Shown piece by piece: positions 45,502 to 55,615 of a DNA stretch of 64,000 nt. The notes below the pieces were generated by a model. It saw nothing but the letters and a program-made list of their open reading frames with translations. It searched no databases and had not been told where the DNA came from. The position numbers and the translations under genes are program-made. Numbering within the stretch: position 1 is the first letter of the stretch; each line of letters opens with the position of its first letter. The stretch lies in the NCBI RefSeq assembly GCF_019880555.1, contig NZ_JAINVU010000007.1, positions 62,001 through 126,000 of the forward strand. The letters run 5' to 3'. Source of the stretch: Hephaestia mangrovi. GTDB lineage: Bacteria > Pseudomonadota > Alphaproteobacteria > Sphingomonadales > Sphingomonadaceae.

Positions 45502-46429
45502 GGCTGTCCTCCCTTGTCTGTCTCCTCGAAAACGCGATCGACCAGCTCACGATCGCGATCGTCACCAGCCCGGCGGCCAGCGCCGCCAGCCATTCGCCGC
45601 CGACCAGCCACAGGTTGGCGAGCCACAGTCCCGCCAGGCCGCAGGCGCCGGCAATCCGCCGCCCGCGATCGTCGCGCCACACCGTCAGGCTGACGATCGG
45701 CGCAAACAGCCACAGGATCAGCGCGGCGCCCGCCACCAGCGCCATCGGCCCGCCGCGGGCGACGTACCAATCGACCTCGCTTGGCAGATCGGCGTACCAT
45801 TTTATGAGATAATCCATGAAAATCATGTAGCTGAGCGCCAGACCCATGGCGATCTGCATATAGCTCATGTCGCGCCGGAACCCGGTGGAACCGAGGCCCA
45901 GCACGAGCAGTGCGGCACAAGCGCCGCCGACCTGCTCGGCGGTCAGCATCATGCCGATCGATGAGATCGGATGGCCGAGGTCGCCGCCCAGCATCCAGTC
46001 GTAGGCGATCAGGCTCACCAGCACCGCATAGAGCGCCAGCGCGATCGCGGCGAAGCTCACCGACACGCCGCGGATCAGCCGATTGGCCACGACTATCAGC
46101 GCGCCGACCGCCAGCAGCGCGCGGATCGCGATTAGCCACGGACTGCCCCAGAAGCTCAGGTTGGCCGGCACGTCGACCGCGAATTGCGCGGGCAGGATCG
46201 CCAGCGCGACCAGCAGCATCAGCGGCGCGGCGGCTGCCATCGGGCCGAAGGCGTGCCAGTCGGCGCCGACCACGCGGGCGATCAGCAGCATCAACACCGC
46301 GCCGAGCACCGGGGCGCTCGCGGTCAGGAAGGCGATCCGCCAGCCGCTCGCCACCGCGGCCGGATCGAGCAGCAGCAGCAGCGCCGCGGCGACCAGCGCG
46401 ATCGCGCCGATGATCCACGATCGCCTCAT
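45485..46429 (-). CDS. actF: alternative complex III subunit ActF (membrane)
   Basis: A 314-residue integral membrane protein with about eight to ten helices, e.g. IIGAIALVAAALLLLLD, LLAVGALIVVANRLI, AIALALYAVLVSLIAYDWML and AAGLVTIAIVSWSIAF. It fits the reduced NrfD-like ActF subunit by size, topology and place after actE. It contains YDWMLGGD and YLIKWYADLP, which recall the larger ActC-type sequences. It overlaps actE by ATGA. Quinone binding is not clear in this subunit. Confidence 0.85.
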   Translation of the reverse strand: MRRSWIIGAIALVAAALLLLLDPAAVASGWRIAFLTASAPVLGAVLMLLIARVVGADWHAFGPMAAAAPLMLLVALAILPAQFAVDVPANLSFWGSPWLIAIRALLAVGALIVVANRLIRGVSVSFAAIALALYAVLVSLIAYDWMLGGDLGHPISSIGMMLTAEQVGGACAALLVLGLGSTGFRRDMSYMQIAMGLALSYMIFMDYLIKWYADLPSEVDWYVARGGPMALVAGAALILWLFAPIVSLTVWRDDRGRRIAGACGLAGLWLANLWLVGGEWLAALAAGLVTIAIVSWSIAFSRRQTREDSHGRAG

Positions 46430-46917
46430 CTCGCCCCCTTGCCGGGGCCGGCGACCTGGAGCGTCTTCACATAAGCGGCGATCGCCCAGCGGTCGGCGGG
46501 CGCGACGCGGTCGGCATAGCTGTACATCACGCCATAGCCATGGGTGATGACGTCGACGATGTAGCGGGGCGGGGCCGCCTTGAGCCGGGCGGTGTGATAG
46601 GAGGGCGGGGCGGGAAAACCGTGCTGGACGACGACGCCGTCGCCGTCGCCGCGGTCGCCGTGGCATACCGCGCAATAGATCTGGTACCGTTGCTGGCCGC
46701 GGTCGAGCAGCGCCGCGGTGAGCGGCGGCGGATGCGCGAGCGCCTGCGCGTCGGCGACGTCTGCCTCGCTGATCGTGCCGGCGGGCGGCGGCTGCCGCGC
46801 GGGCCCGTGGGGCCACAGGGTCGCGCTGCCCATCCGGTCGTCGCGCGGCTGGTTCTTCATCGACAGGTCGCACCCGCCGAGCAGCGCCAACAGCAGCAGA
46901 GGCGCCGCGCCCCTCAT
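46426..46917 (-). CDS. actE: alternative complex III subunit ActE (mono-haem cytochrome c lipoprotein)
   Basis: A 163-residue lipoprotein: signal with lipobox LLGGC (Cys16), then a cytochrome c domain with IYCAVCHGDRGDGDG (CxxCH) and GYGVMYSYADRV supplying a likely axial Met. It would carry electrons from the Act complex to the oxidase. The ATG at 46917 was chosen for its lipoprotein signal and its ATGA overlap with actD; the longer frame is not real. Confidence 0.92.
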   Translation of the reverse strand: MRGAAPLLLLALLGGCDLSMKNQPRDDRMGSATLWPHGPARQPPPAGTISEADVADAQALAHPPPLTAALLDRGQQRYQIYCAVCHGDRGDGDGVVVQHGFPAPPSYHTARLKAAPPRYIVDVITHGYGVMYSYADRVAPADRWAIAAYVKTLQVAGPGKGAR

Positions 46918-47428
46918 GAGTCGACCAGTCGCGTGTGGACCGCACCCGTCTCGGCAAGCAGCGCGATGGCGGCGTTGGCATTGTCTTCGGTGTCGCAGGC
47001 CAGCGCGAGGACGAAGCTGTCGAGCGAGGCGTGGAGCATTTCCTCGAAATCGAAGGCGGGATGGTTGAGCCGCGTGAGACGCGCCATCCGGAACAGGGCG
47101 ACGACGCCGCCGATCGCGCCGGCGAGCGCGAGGAACTCGGTCGCCGGAATCAGGAAGGTCTGCCAGCTGAACAATGGCCGCCCGCCGCTGTCGAAGGGAT
47201 AGGCGTAGGTGGTGGCGCAGGCGAGCGCGAACAGGCCGATCGCGCCGATGATGCCGGTGATCGCGACGGTCCAGACGATGCGGCCGGTGCCGGGCAGGGC
47301 GGGAATGCCCTTGGGCGGGTAGGGGCACCATTCGCCGAGGATCGCGAAGTCGTGCGCCACCGCGCGGGTGCGTGCCCGCACATAGGGGCCTTCGTCGTCG
47401 AAGCGGGCGATGGCGACGGCGATGTGGC

Positions 47429-47432
<4 letters not shown>
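46914..47432 (-). CDS. actD: alternative complex III subunit ActD (DUF3341)
   Basis: A 172-residue protein with two membrane helices (VWTVAITGIIGAIGLFALA, ALAGAIGGVVALFRMA). N-terminal AIARFDDEGPYVRA and the central GIPALPGTG and ATEFLALAGAIGG text match DUF3341, the ActD subunit. Its 5' end overlaps the actC stop by ATGA. It is a structural subunit of the membrane part. Confidence 0.9.
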
Positions 47433-48786
<1,354 letters not shown>

Positions 48787-48790
<4 letters not shown>

Positions 48791-51513
48791 GCCTCGTCCT
48801 CGCCGTTGATCGTGCGCGCCAGATAGGTCGTGCGCGGCTTTGTGCCCAAATCCTCGAGCAGGCCATAGTGGCGCGGATCGGCCTTCTTGGCGCTGACGAT
48901 GCTGTCTTCGTCGGCGATGCTGCCGAAGGTGATTGCCTGCGTGGGGCAGGCGGCCTGGCATGCCGTCACCACCTCGCCGACGGGTGTGTGGTTGGCGTCG
49001 GCGTCATGTTCGGCGGCGCTGATCCGCTGGATGCAATAGGTGCATTTCTCCATCACGCCGCGTCCGCGCACCGTGACATCCGGGTTGCGCTGCGCGGTGA
49101 TCGAGGCGTCGTCGGCGTCGCCCCATACCGAGCGCTCCGAATAGTCGAAGAAGTTGAAGCGGCGGACCTTGTAGGGGCAGTTCGCCTGGCAGGTCCGCGT
49201 GCCGATGCAGCGGTTGTAGACCTGCAGGTTGAGCCCTTCGGAATTGTGCACCGACGCCTCGACGGGGCACACCGGCTCGCACGGCGCCTTCTCGCACTGC
49301 ATGCAGGGCACCGGCTGAAAGCCGCTCGCATCCTTTTCCTCGACATCGTAGCGGTCGACGCGCAGCCAGTGCATGTCGCGGCCCATCGCCATCTCGTCCG
49401 GGCCGATCACCGGGACGTTGTTCTCCGCCTGACAGGCAACGACGCAGGCGTTGCAGCCGATGCAGACGTCGGTGTCGATCACCATCGCCCATTGCGGCGC
49501 GGCGGCGCCTTTCGCCGGCGGGTTGGGCAGCAGCGAAGGCTCGGGCTTTGGCTTCGGCATCGCCTCGCCGGGGGCGAGGATAGGGAAGATCTTGGCGAGA
49601 TCGCCATCGAGCACGAACTGCTTCTCGGTGCTGATCGTGGGGCGCCGTTCTCCGGTCGCGGTGATCGCGATGTCGCCAGCTTTAGCAAGCGCCCAGGCGT
49701 TGGCGCCGACGCCGTCGGCGACTGCGCCGCTCCGGCTGCGGCCGTAGCCGGTCAGGACCGTGACGACGCCCTTTGCTTGCCCGGCGGTGATGCGAACCGG
49801 CAGGCGAATGCTACGGCCGCCGGCGTGGAGGTCAACGATGTCGCCGTCCTTGAGCCCGAGCGCGGCCATGTCGGCACCGTTGAGCCGCGCGCTCGATCCC
49901 CACACCTCCTTGGTGATCGGATCCGGGCATTCCTGCGCCCAGGCGTTGCTCGCGCGCCGGCCGTCCCATAAAGTCGGCGAGGGACGCAGTTCGAGTTCAA
50001 GGCCGCGGACAGGGGCGACGGTCGGCAGCGCGAGGCCGGCGGCGGGCATCGACCGCGGGGTGCCGGCGCTGTCTGGCACCACGGCCGAGGCGACGGCGGC
50101 CGACCATGCCTTGCCGTCGAGCGTGGCCCAGGTCTGGCGCACGCGGCGATGGCTGTCGGCGTCGGCCGCGGGATCGGCGAGCAGCGCCAGCACGTCGCTT
50201 GCCGCACGCGTGTCGTAGAAGCGGTCGACCAGCGGCTGGGCGATCGTCGCGGTGCCGTCGGGCGCGCGCCAGTCGTTCCATTCCTCCAGCGGATGGCTGA
50301 GCGGCAGAATCCAGTCGGCCGCCTGGCTGGTTTCGGTCGGCAGCATGCTGGCGGCGATCGTCATCGGCGTCCGCTTGATCGCGCCGGCGAAGTCGAGCTC
50401 GGCTGGCGCGGCATAGACCGGGTTGGAGTCGAGCACGACCAATGTGTCGATCTCCCCGGCATGGAGCGCCGCGCTGAGCTGGGTTAGGCCCTGGCCCATC
50501 GGCGCGTCGCCGCCGATCGGGGCAGCCCAGTCGATCGGCGCCGCAAGCCGGGCGTTGGCCCAGGCCGCGAAGGCATGCATGGCCGGCGGTTGCCGCGGCC
50601 CGACCAGGATCATCGCCCGGCCCCGCGCGACGAGTAGGTCGCGTGCTGCATGGGTGGCGAAGTCGTCCAGCGGGGGCGTCAGTCGTCCCGTAATGCCCTC
50701 GCCGCCGAGCAGCGTCGCCAGCCGATGACAGAGCCTGGCGAGGTCCGCCGATGTCGCCGGCGTGCGCCGGTCGGCCATCGTGCCCGTGTTGGTGAGCGAG
50801 GGCTCGGCGACGTAGAGCCGCGGCGGCGGCCCCGCGCGGCGGCGCGTCGCCCAAGCGCGCGCCAAAGCCACCTGGTCGGGGCCGGGGCCCAGCGGGTCCG
50901 CCCCAATCGCGACGACCACGTCGGCAGCCTCGAACCGTGGCCGTGCCAGCATCCGCTTGCCCGTCGCCTGTTCGGCCCCTGCTAGCGCATTGTCGTCGTT
51001 GATCGGCTCCCACGCCACATAGCGGAAGCCTGGATAGCGTGCGCGCAACGCCTCGATCATCGCCAGCATGGTCGGCGAGGTGACGCGCCCGGTCAGCAAC
51101 GCCAGCCGGTTCGATTGCGGCGGCCGGGCGTGGATGGCGCCGGCCGCCGATTGCCAATCCGCGACACCAGGTGGGCCGGTTACAGTCTGCAATCGCTGAG
51201 GGTCGTAGAGATCGAGCAATGCTGTTTCGGTGAACAGATCGGTCGCGCCGAGGCTCGCCGGGTGCCCGGCCAACCCTTCGAGCTTGATCGGCCGGCCGTC
51301 TGTGACGAGGCCGGTGACGCCGCGGCCGTAGCCGGCAAAGGGAACCGCCGTCGCATAGCGGACGATCGAGCCGGGCAGGGCGTTCTCGGGCTGATTCACA
51401 TAAGGGTAGATCTTGGCATTGGGCGCCTTGCACCCCGCGACGGAAGCCGCCGCGCCGGCCGCGATCATGCGCAGGATCGCGCGACGGTCAAGGGTCGCGC
51501 TCACCGATGACAT
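48787..51513 (-). CDS. actB: alternative complex III subunit ActB (molybdopterin-like plus Fe-S domains)
   Basis: A 908-residue periplasmic subunit. N-terminal RRAILRMIAAGAAASVAGC is a twin-arginine signal with a lipobox. A molybdopterin-oxidoreductase-like domain spans about 40-640, followed by an Fe-S domain with Cys clusters in CIGCNACVVACQ, CMQCEKAPCEPVCP, CIGTRTCQANCP and CTYCIQRI plus ACQAACP. The first domain of ActB is known to lack the cofactor. Start ATG 51513 gives the signal and overlaps actA by 13 bases. It links the ActC quinol site to the haem subunits. Confidence 0.95.
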
Positions 51514-52163
51514 GTCGAACAATCCGTCAGGTGGCGGCCGTGATGCGCGATTGCCGCCATCGTCTGTCGCGCGAAGGCGCGGTCCGACGCGGTGCGGTCG
51601 ACATAGGGCGCGCCCTCGAACTCGCGCGCGGGCGAGACGATCCTGTCTTCTGGATCCTTGTGGCACGCCACGCACCAGCCCATGCTGAGCGGCGCCGCCT
51701 GCCGCATCAGCGGCATTCGCTTCACGTCACCATGGCATGCCGCACACGGCACCCCGTTGTTCACATGGGCGTGATGATCGAAATAAACGTAATCGGGCAG
51801 CCGGTTGACCCGGTTCCACACCAGCGGCTTGCCGCTGACCAGGCTTTCGCGCACCGGCGCCAGCATGTCGGCATCGGTGTAGAGCTGCGAGTGGCAGGTC
51901 ATGCAGGTGTGCGTCGGCGGCACCACCGCATCGGCCTGCGTCTCGACGCCGGTGTGGCAATAGCGGCAATCGATGCCGAGCTCGCCGGCATGATGCTTGT
52001 GGCTGAAGGGAACAACCTGGTCGACGAACCGGCCCTGCCCGGTGACGAAGCCGGACCGGGCGACCGTCGCGCCGATCAGGAAGATCAGGACTGGAGACAG
52101 TATGAGCCCCGCCAGCGTTGCGCGCGCTAGCGTGTTCGACGCAGGCGAAAATAGCTGACTCAA
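51501..52163 (-). CDS. actA: alternative complex III subunit ActA (penta-haem cytochrome c)
   Basis: A 220-residue membrane-anchored cytochrome with a single N-terminal helix (LAGLILSPVLIFLIGATVA) and five CxxCH motifs: CRYCH, CMTCH, CAACH, CVACH and CSTCH, exactly the number of ActA. It heads a twelve-gene operon running to coxD. Start is TTG at 52163 with a strong GAGAGGGGGG upstream; no ATG in frame is near. It collects electrons in the Act complex. Confidence 0.94.
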   Translation of the reverse strand: MSQLFSPASNTLARATLAGLILSPVLIFLIGATVARSGFVTGQGRFVDQVVPFSHKHHAGELGIDCRYCHTGVETQADAVVPPTHTCMTCHSQLYTDADMLAPVRESLVSGKPLVWNRVNRLPDYVYFDHHAHVNNGVPCAACHGDVKRMPLMRQAAPLSMGWCVACHKDPEDRIVSPAREFEGAPYVDRTASDRAFARQTMAAIAHHGRHLTDCSTCHR

Positions 52164-52406
52164 TGCCCCCCTCTCTTAAGTTGCCGACGCCGCTTTTCCC
52201 TTGGGTACCCGAGCAAAGAAACGAGACGGTCTTCAGCTTGTTCCGAAGAAGTTGGCGACGTGGCTGGGTTCGCCGCCTGCGAGGGGGCGACGACCAGCAC
52301 GGTCGGCGAATCGCCCGCCAGGCCAGCTCAGACGGTCAAGCCGGCGCCATCAGTCACCAGCATCGCAGTGACGAGGCCGAGCGAGGTATGTATGGATTGC
52401 TTTGAA
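52164..52406. other. divergent promoter region between actA and copA
   Basis: About 240 bases before the respiratory operon (-) and the copper operon (+). The actA ribosome site lies at its left end. No -35/-10 pair for actA could be assigned with confidence, and no gene is visible. Confidence 0.4.
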
Positions 52407-52428
52407 ATACCCCATAGGGGTATATAAC
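52402..52428 (+). promoter_or_regulatory. copA promoter with CsoR-like operator
   Basis: ATACCCC-ATA-GGGGTAT at 52407-52423 is a perfect 7-bp inverted repeat. TACCCC...GGGGTA palindromes are typical of CsoR/FrmR/RcnR-family repressors. It lies between TTGAAA (52402-52407) and TATAAC (52423-52428), a 15-base spacing, 37 bases before the copA ATG. Binding there would block the promoter or, with a MerR-type protein, remodel it. No such regulator is encoded in the window. Confidence 0.6.
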
Positions 52429-52464
52429 TGGTTCACCTCCAGAACCTTCGGAAACGGATGAGCC

Positions 52465-54294
52465 ATGCGATTCGATAGACGCGACGTACTGGGCGGGATG
52501 GCACTTGCCGGATCGGCCTTGGCATTCCCCGCATGGGCGCGCGGCAAGGATTTGAACGGCAACGCGGTTCGCGCCGGCTTCGACCAGGTGAGCGGGACAT
52601 CGATCGACCTTATTGTTGTACGCGGTCAGCGGACGGTGCAGGGCCGTGCGGGCCACGCCGTCGCGGTAAACGGCAGCGTGCCGGGGCCGCTCGTGCGGCT
52701 GCAGGAAGGCACGACAGCGCGCCTCAACATCAGGAACACGCTCGACACCGAAACCTCGATCCACTGGCACGGGTTGCTCGTGCCGTTCCAAATGGACGGC
52801 GTGCCGGGAGTGAGCTTTCCCGGTATTCCAGCCGGCGGCAGTTTCACGGCGACCTTCCCGGTGCGACAATCGGGAACCTATTGGTGGCACAGCCATACTG
52901 GCTTGCAGGAACAGGCAGGCCATTACGGCCCGATCGTTATTGATCCGGCGGGCGCCGATCCGGTTCGGGCAGATCGCGACTATGTGTTGCTGCTGAGCGA
53001 ATTCTCGCCGCTTTCACCACACGAGATCTTCGAGAAGCTCAAAAAAGGCGAGGGCTATTTCAACTATCAGCAGACGAGCTGGACCGACGATTATCCCCTC
53101 ACCAGTGAGCAGCGCCGCCATTGGGCCAGGATGCGGATGATGGCGACCGATATCCTCGATGTGACGGGATCGACCTATACCTATCTCGTCAATGGGCATG
53201 GGCCTGAGGAGGGAATGGAATTCGCCTTCAATCCCGGCGAGCGGGTGCGGCTGAGGATCATCAACGGCTCGGCGATGACCTTTTTCAACGTCCGTATCCC
53301 GGGCTTGCCGATGACGGTGGTCTCCGCCGACGGGCAGAATGTGCGGCCGATCGAAACGGATGAGTTCCAGATCGGCGTCGCCGAAACCTATGACGTGGTA
53401 ATCGAGCCGGGAAGCGCCGACGCCTATTCGATCGTCGCGGAGGCAATGGACCGGTCGGGGATGGCCTTGGCGACCTTGGCTTCGCGTCGCGGCGCGCGTG
53501 CGCCGGTGCCGCCGCTACGCGATCCGCCGGTGCTCACCATGACGGACATGGGCATGGGCAAGATGGCCATGGGCAAGATGGCCACGGATGGTGATACCGG
53601 GATGGCCAAGCCGAACCACGACGGCACACACCATGGCGCCACGGGTCATGGGGCCATGGACCCGGGCGCGATGGGCCACGCCGCCATGGGCATGAGCGGC
53701 GGCTCCGATAGTGCGATGGACATGGGCGGCATGTCGATGCGCGACACTTCGAGGCTTCCCGATACCGTCAAGGTCGGCCCCGGTATCGATATGGTTTCGA
53801 GGCACCCGATCGACCGGATGGGCGATCCCGGCCTCGGCCTTGATCACGTCGATCACCGCGTGCTGAATTACAAGCAGCTCGCCGCGCTCGAGCCGAACCT
53901 GGACACGCGCGCGCCGTCGCGTCTCATGGAAATTCATCTTACGGGCAACATGGATCGCTATATGTGGTCGTTCGACGGGACGAAATTCTCCGCCGTCAGC
54001 GATGTCCCGATCCACTTTGCCAATGATGAGCGCGTTCGTGTCAAGCTCGTCAACGATACGATGATGGCGCATCCTATCCATCTGCACGGGCATTTCTTCG
54101 AACTGGTCAACGGTGCCGACACCGATCATCAGCCGCGCAAACATACTGTGATCGTGCAGCCGGGCGGCAGCGCTCAGTTCGATCTGACCGCCAACGCTTA
54201 CGGCGACTGGGCTTTTCACTGCCATCTGCTCTATCATATGCACGCCGGGATGTTTCAAATCGTCTCGGTCGCGGCACCGCGGAATGCGGTATGA
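52465..54294 (+). CDS. copA: multicopper oxidase CopA (copper resistance)
   Basis: A 609-residue periplasmic oxidase with a Tat signal (RRDVLGGMALAGSALAFPAWA). The type 1/2/3 copper sites are present: IHWHGLL, WWHSHTG, HPIHLHGHFFEL and HCHLLYHMHAGM. Between about 359 and 425 lies a Met/His/Gly-rich insert (MGMGKMAMGKMAT and further MG repeats) as in PcoA/CopA, which binds or hands over copper. It oxidises or sequesters periplasmic Cu(I). It is followed by copB with an ATGA overlap and controlled by the palindrome upstream. Confidence 0.95.
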   Translation: MRFDRRDVLGGMALAGSALAFPAWARGKDLNGNAVRAGFDQVSGTSIDLIVVRGQRTVQGRAGHAVAVNGSVPGPLVRLQEGTTARLNIRNTLDTETSIHWHGLLVPFQMDGVPGVSFPGIPAGGSFTATFPVRQSGTYWWHSHTGLQEQAGHYGPIVIDPAGADPVRADRDYVLLLSEFSPLSPHEIFEKLKKGEGYFNYQQTSWTDDYPLTSEQRRHWARMRMMATDILDVTGSTYTYLVNGHGPEEGMEFAFNPGERVRLRIINGSAMTFFNVRIPGLPMTVVSADGQNVRPIETDEFQIGVAETYDVVIEPGSADAYSIVAEAMDRSGMALATLASRRGARAPVPPLRDPPVLTMTDMGMGKMAMGKMATDGDTGMAKPNHDGTHHGATGHGAMDPGAMGHAAMGMSGGSDSAMDMGGMSMRDTSRLPDTVKVGPGIDMVSRHPIDRMGDPGLGLDHVDHRVLNYKQLAALEPNLDTRAPSRLMEIHLTGNMDRYMWSFDGTKFSAVSDVPIHFANDERVRVKLVNDTMMAHPIHLHGHFFELVNGADTDHQPRKHTVIVQPGGSAQFDLTANAYGDWAFHCHLLYHMHAGMFQIVSVAAPRNAV

Positions 54295-55178
54295 AGATGC
54301 TGATCGTCCTCGCCGCGGTCGTCGCTGCCAGCCCCGCGCTTGCACAGCAGGCCGGCTCCGGCGTTGCGATGCCGAAGGGTCCTGCGAAGCCCGAACCGAT
54401 GTCGATGCAGCACATGGACATGGGCGACGGCTCCGCTCAGCCGACGACAACGCCAGACACGGCTACAGATCCGGCGCGCGCGGCCGATGCCGTCTGGGGT
54501 GCCGACGCGATGCGCGCCTCGCGCGAAGAATTGCGTGAAGGAATGGGCGGCCAGACACTCGGCAAGGTGATGATCGACCGACTCGAATATCAGGCGCACG
54601 ATGGCCGTGACGGCTATGCCTGGGAAGGGCAGGTCTGGTATGGCGGCGACATCGACAAGCTGTGGATCAAGAGCGAGGGTGAAGGCACGTTTGGTGGCAA
54701 GGCCGAACAGGCGGAGGTGCAGGTATTATGGAGCCATGCGGTGGGCCCCTGGTTCGACGTGCAAACCGGCATACGCCACGATTTCGTCGGCCCGGATCGT
54801 ACCCATGCTGTAGTCGGCGTCCAGGGTCTCCTGCCCTATGAATTTGAAGCAAATGCTGCAATCTTCCTTTCTGACAAGGGCGATCTGACGGCTCGCGTCG
54901 AAGGTGACGTTGACCAACGCATTACCCAGCGCCTGATCCTGCAACCGCGCGCCGAACTGAACCTGTCGGCGCAGGATATTCGCGAACTCGGTGTGGGCGC
55001 CGGGCTCGACAAGGCCGAGATCGGCCTGCGATTGCGGTACGAATTTGCGCGCGAATTTGCGCCTTATATCGGCATCTCGCATGGATGGCGTGGGGCAGAG
55101 AGCGCGGATTATGCCAGAGCGCGCCGCGACGATGTGGCGACCACCAACTTCGTTGTCGGACTGCGTGCCTGGTTCTGA
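54291..55178 (+). CDS. copB: outer-membrane copper resistance protein CopB
   Basis: A 295-residue protein with signal peptide (MLIVLAAVVAASPALAQ), a short Met/His-rich stretch (PMSMQHMDMGDG), and a beta-barrel of the CopB/PcoB family (LEYQAHDGRDGYAWEGQVWYG, KLWIKSEGEGTFGG, VLWSHAVGPWFDVQTGIRHD, ending GLRAWF with terminal Phe). CopB is the usual partner of CopA, in the outer membrane. Its start overlaps the copA stop by ATGA. Confidence 0.94.
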   Translation: MKMLIVLAAVVAASPALAQQAGSGVAMPKGPAKPEPMSMQHMDMGDGSAQPTTTPDTATDPARAADAVWGADAMRASREELREGMGGQTLGKVMIDRLEYQAHDGRDGYAWEGQVWYGGDIDKLWIKSEGEGTFGGKAEQAEVQVLWSHAVGPWFDVQTGIRHDFVGPDRTHAVVGVQGLLPYEFEANAAIFLSDKGDLTARVEGDVDQRITQRLILQPRAELNLSAQDIRELGVGAGLDKAEIGLRLRYEFAREFAPYIGISHGWRGAESADYARARRDDVATTNFVVGLRAWF

Positions 55179-55249
55179 CGCACCCGGGAAAGCTACGTAA
55201 AGACGATCGCTTCGCTCGCCGCCTAGATTCAGGCGCGAGGAGAAGTACG

Positions 55250-55534
55250 ATGCAAAAGCTGATCTACGCGTTCGCCGTGGCGGCCGTTGGCGTGTTTAGC
55301 GCCGCACCCGCGCCGGTGCTTGCCGGGCAGGATACCTCTGCTGCGCCCGTGCAGATGCACCCTATGCCAATGCACTCCACAGAAGGCCAGATGAGCAATG
55401 GCGCGATGATGCAGCAGCGGGGGATGTCCGGCGACATGATGCAGCATTGCCAGGAGATGCAGCAGCAAATGGCCGATCTGCGCAAGCAGATGGATGAGCT
55501 GCGCTCTGAGGTGCGCCACAATCATCCCAAGTAG
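55250..55534 (+). CDS. small Met/His-rich periplasmic protein, 94 aa
   Basis: A signal peptide (AFAVAAVGVFSAAPAPVLA) precedes a 70-residue mature part rich in Met, His and Gln, with MHPMPMHSTEG, MMQQRGMSGDMMQHC and a coiled-coil-like end (MQQQMADLRKQMDELRSEV). A single Cys lies in MMQHCQE. It follows copB by 71 bases, with ribosome site GAGGAGAAG. A copper-binding buffer or chaperone is likely from composition and place. No family is recognised. Confidence 0.75.
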   Translation: MQKLIYAFAVAAVGVFSAAPAPVLAGQDTSAAPVQMHPMPMHSTEGQMSNGAMMQQRGMSGDMMQHCQEMQQQMADLRKQMDELRSEVRHNHPK

Positions 55535-55615
55535 GAGATTGCGGCCGCCGCTCGGCAAATGGCTCGGCTTTGCTCATCGGCAGGCTGACCGAAACGATGC
55601 AGGTGTAAGGCCGGG

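Noticed and set aside
55535..55615. Terminator between the small copper protein and the RND gene
   Set aside because: No convincing stem with a T-run in the 81-base gap.
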